Below are positions 61,295 through 64,000 of a DNA stretch of 64,000 nucleotides, piece by piece. The position numbers were made by a program, and so were the translations under genes. Source of the stretch: Riptortus pedestris (taxonomy: Eukaryota > Arthropoda > Insecta > Hemiptera > Alydidae); assembly GCA_019009955.1 (NCBI GenBank), contig CM032228.1:205667001-205731000 (forward strand), in the 5' to 3' direction. The notes beneath the pieces are model-generated. The model saw only the letters and a program-made list of their open reading frames with translations, had not been told where the DNA came from and searched no databases. How positions within the stretch are numbered: position 1 is the stretch's first letter; the number at the start of each line of letters is the position of its first letter.

Positions 61295-63221
61295 ATAGAT
61301 AAGGTACCCGGTGAAGCAATGGAAATAATTGTTGACTGAATGATGATAGTCTTTTTATAGCAAGGCTTCAATTTGTACTATTAAACTTCCTGTCTGGGCG
61401 TATTGTTTTTCCGTAAGAGCCAGGCAACTGTAGGGGACTTATAGAATAGAAATTTTAGTTTTGAAGAATAAATGAAAATGAGATCCTAATCAAACCCTCT
61501 CCTCTGTTTGAAACACTGTAAATAATTCAAATCACAATCATAGATAACATTTTTTATAATTAGATATCATCTATATAGTACATATTTCTTCTCAAAAACC
61601 AATCTGAGCACCCAATGTTTAAGCATAGTTGTAAATACACTACATTATATAGGTAACAGTAAATGTGAGTAGAAAGTAATTTCAAGAATGCCAACATTTT
61701 GATGAAAAACCAATAGGAAATGAAATATCGCGAGTTTTCATTTCAGGCTTCCTTTTTAACACCCACTCCACCTCGCCCCTGGAAAAGTTAATACAGCTTA
61801 TTTTCAAGGAGGAGTTCATGCTAATTCACATCCCAGTTTTCTTTAGTTTGGTTCAATCATTTATGCCCAATGAAATTGTTGATTCATGCTATAGTTATTA
61901 GCGTATATCTAGTTTTTACTTCATTATGCCACCAAAGTATATATAACAAAAATTAATTATTATTTCAGTTCTGCTTATACTCCTGTTTGTCTCTGAGAAT
62001 ATTAGTACAGTTCATAATATTTGGTTGAGCCGTTTAGTCATGAAATAAACAAACAGACACCAAAGCCAAAAAAAATAAAAAAATCAGACAGACAATTTCA
62101 TACATATATATATATGTTAGTCTGTTCTGCTCTGGCAGTCATAATTTATATTTGATTGTTATCAAACTCAATATTTAAGCATTACATGTATAAAGTAAGA
62201 TCTACCTTGCAGATATAGGACCATATCGGCTGAAATATAACCAGGAACTGATATCTCTTTTATTAAGATTCAGATCAAAAAATGCTACAAAATCAATCTT
62301 ATTTCATATTTAATTTTCTACAATTGTTATTCCATACATGTTTTCATTTAACTCTAATTATAACCAAAATATTTGTAGTTTGTATTTTTCACCCTCAGGA
62401 AACCTCCACTCTTCTTACTTATTTCACATAAACGATAAGCCAAAATATTGTTACATTTATTACAAAAATAATAAACGTTGATTATTAGGGATCTTTTGGA
62501 TTGTAAAATTAAATAATTAAATACAGAAACTTTAATATTTTTATCCCTTCACAATTTATTTGGCGATGGGCTACACACTTGGTCAATTATTCTTTAATGC
62601 TAATCACAATGTTAAATTCACGTTTTTATTACAAAGCAGATATATAGATGTAGAGAGGAAATATTAATTTAGACTTCATTTTGTCTGGAGATCAAGTAAG
62701 CTAATCATGGGGCTATTTATTGAAAATAAATAAACCAAAATCTGAAATTTACTATTCCACAACTTACATTTTCCTCTTAAATGAACCTGTTGAAGTAAAT
62801 AATTTCATAATTTAATGTTGTCCTCCAAAGAATAAGTTAAAAATTGCCATTCTTCTTAATCATAGTTTATAAGCTGTGCCCCCTACAAAACAATTATTAT
62901 TATTTGTGATGAAACTTTAATCTTCATTTATATGGGCAATTCATCTCTACTCAAAACATAATAGTTAAAGTATTCATACTACTTTGTTAACTGCAATTTG
63001 AATTGAAAAGAAATCTAAGTAATTACAGTTAAGCATGTTTGATGTTTTAGGGAGTTGCCTTTCTACTAGCTGATATGGCTATAGCAGTAGAAACAGCTAG
63101 ACTTTCCTGGTATTTGGCAGCATATGAAGGAGATGCGGGTATAAAAAACACCTATCACTCATCAATAGCCAAATGCTATGCTGCAGACATAGCTAATAAA
63201 TGTGCAACTGACGCAGTGCAG
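45107..63221 (+). CDS. ACADM: Medium-chain acyl-CoA dehydrogenase, mitochondrial, copy B (exons 1-10; 3' end outside window)
   Basis: Second ACADM-like gene, same strand, downstream of copy A. Exons: 45107-45124 (MTSLKK), 49143-49230, 49305-49472, 51088-51188, 52021-52101, 54936-55066, 57472-57580, 58033-58173, 60754-60855, 63051-63221. They give 370 residues, with phases and exon lengths identical to copy A. The final exon, carrying GG-x-GF and the catalytic YEGTSQ, must lie to the right of 64000. The start follows from a 5-codon tail after ATG, a donor, and a phase-0 join to the transit-peptide exon ([16 protein letters not shown]). Seen motifs: [47 protein letters not shown]. By eye, 11 of 47 residues in exon 8 and 10 of 57 in exon 10 differ from copy A, so the duplication is old. 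The reading frame is intact across all ten exons, which argues against a pseudogene. Confidence 0.92.
45495..46400 (+). mobile_element. R1 long-form full-length copy (ACADM copy B intron 1)
   Basis: Best long-form copy. It has the left palindrome, a short TA tract, CTCTAGCGGTCGC, CCCCCACTTTTACTAGTG, poly-C, the CGGTCTATCTATGCAGCGC section, and a right end CACGTGGGAAATCTGC with CTCTGCGTGAAGG. About 170 bp longer than the short form because the middle differs. Confidence 0.65.
46436..47304 (-). repeat. R1 copies, inverted, right part
   Basis: Two inverted right ends (46436-46485 and 46842-46895), then the R1 right half in reverse up to GCGACCGCTAGAGCGG and the (TA)n tract at 47305. The matching left half resumes at 48017, beyond an R2 insert. 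Confidence 0.65.
47364..47995 (+). mobile_element. R2 copy inserted in the (TA)n tract of an inverted R1
   Basis: Starts AAGCTCAGATACCCGGCTTC and ends CAGACAGAGGTTACAATTTT. (TA)n lies on both sides, with R1 right half (reverse) before and R1 left half (reverse) after. One and a half monomers remain. Confidence 0.7.
48017..48115 (-). repeat. R1 left half, inverted
   Basis: Reverse of the R1 left half (GTTTTGAACGAACCTCATTT, then TCGAGTCATGAGTACGA). It completes the R1 copy interrupted by R2 at 47364-47995. Confidence 0.65.
49766..50015. mobile_element. Hairpin (fold-back) element, copy B intron 3
   Basis: Terminal inverted repeats of about 90-100 bp start CTCAGGTAAGAAAAGAAAGG and include TTATTCTTTGCGACAGA. 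The loop is itself a palindrome (GGAACCAAGG/CCTTGGTTCC). No transposase. A diverged single arm recurs at 50455-50572. Class unknown. Confidence 0.65.
50455..50572 (+). repeat. Single arm of the 49766 hairpin element
   Basis: CACTGATGATGGAGTGTATG, CTCTGTCGCACAGATTAAAC and GGCCTTTCTTTTCTTACCTG match the right arm of the element 450 bases upstream. Confidence 0.6.
50685..50905 (-). mobile_element. tRNA-derived SINE (ACADM copy B intron 3)
   Basis: Reverse copy: AATTAAAGTCCATAAATAAG at the tail, TTTCTATCCAGGGTGGGGCT in the body, and GGCAGAAATCGAACCC with ATGGCTAACATCAGCCC at the head. Confidence 0.72.
51391..51446. repeat. Perfect 17-bp hairpin (copy B intron 4)
   Basis: GAATAATGATGATTATG and its exact complement, separated by 22 bases. 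Could be a small hairpin element or chance. Confidence 0.45.
52440..52860 (+). repeat. Very old R2-like sequence (copy B intron 5)
   Basis: CACCCACCTCCCCCACTTCT with AATTACAGACCTCACTTAAA and GGGTTACTGGTC resembles R2 monomers but is much diverged. Confidence 0.3.
52880..53200 (+). repeat. Fourth dispersed repeat, copy 1
   Basis: Shares order and short blocks (CCCTCTA-CCC, AAAATTTGAA-ATTTTAA, CCATTTT, GTCAAAATGGGT-type bases, ATTGAAATATGAAAAC) with 63555-63800. No ends or coding seen. Confidence 0.35.
55171..55231. repeat. (TG)n(TA)n microsatellite, copy B intron 6
   Basis: A (TG) run of about 20 bases passes into a (TA) run of about 40. No R1 or R2 sequence flanks it, unlike most TA tracts here. 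Confidence 0.8.
55395..55510 (-). repeat. SINE 3' half (copy B intron 6)
   Basis: Reverse copy of the SINE body and tail only (AAAATCCACTTTGTACTATT, TTCTAGCGAAGGCAGGACTA). Confidence 0.6.
55955..56640. repeat. Old R1 fragments in ACADM copy B intron 6
   Basis: A degraded inverted R1 right end (55958-56000, GTCTGCCATGAAAGGGCTGC), reverse R1 middle to about 56510, and a plus-strand R1 tail at 56575-56640. Much more diverged than the copies outside the gene. Confidence 0.45.
56842..57020. mobile_element. Hairpin (fold-back) element, copy B intron 6
   Basis: Inverted arms of about 80 bp share ATCAAAGTC, GTACTGA, GTGTTCATGTTTCTGGC, CTAGACA and CTAGCAT. Arms have diverged, so it is not fresh. It is a different family from 49766-50015. 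No coding. Confidence 0.6.
57742..57826 (-). repeat. SINE head fragment (copy B intron 7)
   Basis: ACCTGGCAGTTAAAACCCAT and GTTTACCAAGCTCATAAGCC match the reverse of the tRNA-like head. Confidence 0.5.
58465..58689 (+). mobile_element. tRNA-derived SINE with 12-bp target duplication (copy B intron 8)
   Basis: A 225-bp retroposon flanked by the perfect direct repeat AATTATTCATTA at 58453-58464 and 58690-58701. The head is tRNA-like: GGGGCTCCGTTTAGTCATGT, a box-B-like GAGTTTGATTCCTGCC and TGGGC closing the acceptor. The body has GGCTAGAAAAGGGTGGTAAC and the tail AAAAAGTGGATGTTAATAAA. Target duplications show LINE-type insertion. Reference copy for this family in the window. Confidence 0.85.
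59276..59315 (+). repeat. SINE tail fragment (copy B intron 8)
   Basis: GGCAAAAAGTGGACGTTAAG and an A-rich end match the SINE 3' end. Confidence 0.45.
61113..61229 (+). repeat. R1 left half, interrupted by R2
   Basis: TAGCAGATTTAATTTAAGAG, TTGAGGTTGAAGCGATTTTC and AATGAGGTCCGTTAAAA match the R1 left half. The TA tract follows, then R2. The right half resumes at 62120. Confidence 0.65.
61296..62100 (+). mobile_element. R2 copy inserted in R1, ACADM copy B intron 9
   Basis: Starts AGATAAGGTACCCGGTGAAG after (TA)n and ends with the (AAAC) / CAGACAGACAATTTCATA tail and another TA tract. R1 left and right halves flank it in matching orientation. Moderately degraded. Confidence 0.65.
62120..62460 (+). 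repeat. R1 right half, after the R2 insert
   Basis: GTTAGTCTGTTCTGCTCTGG, then TTTGATTGTTATCAAACTCA, the middle with an AAATATTTG/inverted arm, and the long-form ending CAGGAAACCTCCACTCTTCT. Same orientation as 61113-61229. Confidence 0.65.
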
Positions 63222-63554
63222 GTACACTTTGTGTTGTAATTAAAACTAGGGATTAACGTGGTTTAAGAAGAGCATTAAACTTGATTGGCTTATTTACTTT
63301 ATGGCCATTAAAAATTTACTTCGACTTAATGCTTAAGAAGTTGAAAATAAACACTAGTTATGGCCTACAAACATATTGACGTCAACTAGTTTTAAAAAAT
63401 CTGATGTAGACATCACATGACTTCCTTGTATTCCTATTAAATTAAATAAACAAATATTTGGTTACTCTTCGTTTAAAATTATTTCATTTGAATGACATGC
63501 GATAACTCAATTCCATGTTTTCATGATAAACAAAAATGATCCTCTACAATTTTT

Positions 63555-63800
63555 TATTTTTGCCCTCTAAACCACCCCCCCCCCTTTAGTTGAGTTCAAT
63601 CAAAAGGGGGGAGGTGTACAGCTAGATAGTGTAAGATCCAAAAATTTGAAATTTTAACCATGGGAGGCTAGTCATTTTTGATTTGTTCGAGATGCGTATA
63701 GATGTCAAGTTAAAAATAGTCAAAAATGGGTTACTTCTATTGAAATCTGAAAACTTTTTCAATTTTTCCTTTCCTTTCTACAATGAAGTAAAAATACACG
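63555..63800 (+). repeat. Fourth dispersed repeat, copy 2 (copy B intron 10)
   Basis: Counterpart of 52880-53200, with a poly-C run, then AAAATTTGAAATTTTAACCA and GTCAAAAATGGGTTACTTCT. Lies after exon 10 of ACADM copy B; the rest of the window to 64000 is intron. Confidence 0.35.
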
Positions 63801-64000
63801 ACAATAACAAATTTTAAAATGTGAAAGATGTATTAGCAAAAAAAACATTCAAATTAAAATTGTATTGGATGTTTGTTCTTATGTTATTCGGTTAGGACTG
63901 ATAGAGATGATATCTACAAATTACAACACTAATATAGACCAAGATGAGAATTATAAGCAAGTTTGTCACTCCGTTTTCTATTACCTAACTGGGAAACGAG

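Overview
The window is AT-rich, intron-rich eukaryotic DNA with GT-AG introns, arthropod-type core promoters (TATA boxes near TCAGT initiators), tRNA-derived SINEs and very dense young repeats. An insect or another arthropod is the best guess; nothing visible fixes the species.

The functional core is a head-to-tail pair of genes for mitochondrial medium-chain acyl-CoA dehydrogenase (ACADM-like), both on the + strand. Copy A has coding exons 2-11 at 23153-36596 and a candidate first exon far upstream at 10534. Copy B has exon 1 at 45107 and exons 2-10 up to 63221; its last exon lies beyond the right edge. Exons 2-10 have exactly the same length and phase in the two copies (88, 168, 101, 81, 131, 109, 141, 102 and 171 nt). 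The introns share nothing obvious. A second, nearly identical promoter plus first exon stands 3.7 kb upstream of copy B's own (41385-41520 versus 45040-45175). Both genes should supply the first, FAD-dependent step of mitochondrial fatty-acid beta-oxidation.

On the left (3.4-6.2 kb), minus-strand pieces look like exons of an unidentified coiled-coil protein. The rest of 1-23 kb and 36.7-49 kb is almost wholly repeats. The families, with names coined here, are: R1, about 0.7-0.9 kb, with hairpin ends and an internal (TA)n tract; R2, about 0.7-1.9 kb, bounded by (TA)n and built of roughly 300-bp monomers; and a tRNA-derived SINE of about 225 bp. There are also a solo LTR with a 4-bp target duplication, a mariner fold-back inside an R2 copy, a non-LTR retrotransposon fragment with an RNase H motif, and several hairpin elements. 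The most unusual pattern is that R2 copies sit repeatedly inside the (TA)n tract of R1, in both orientations.

Stretches of more than 300 bases in which nothing was recognised: about 334-800, 2875-3440, 8690-9640, 16040-16600, 30120-31660 and 31810-33150 (intron), 34850-36450 (intron), 53230-54930 (intron) and 58710-60750 apart from a SINE tail. Exon borders come from splice-site and protein-family reading by eye. Repeat borders are approximate unless a target duplication is given.
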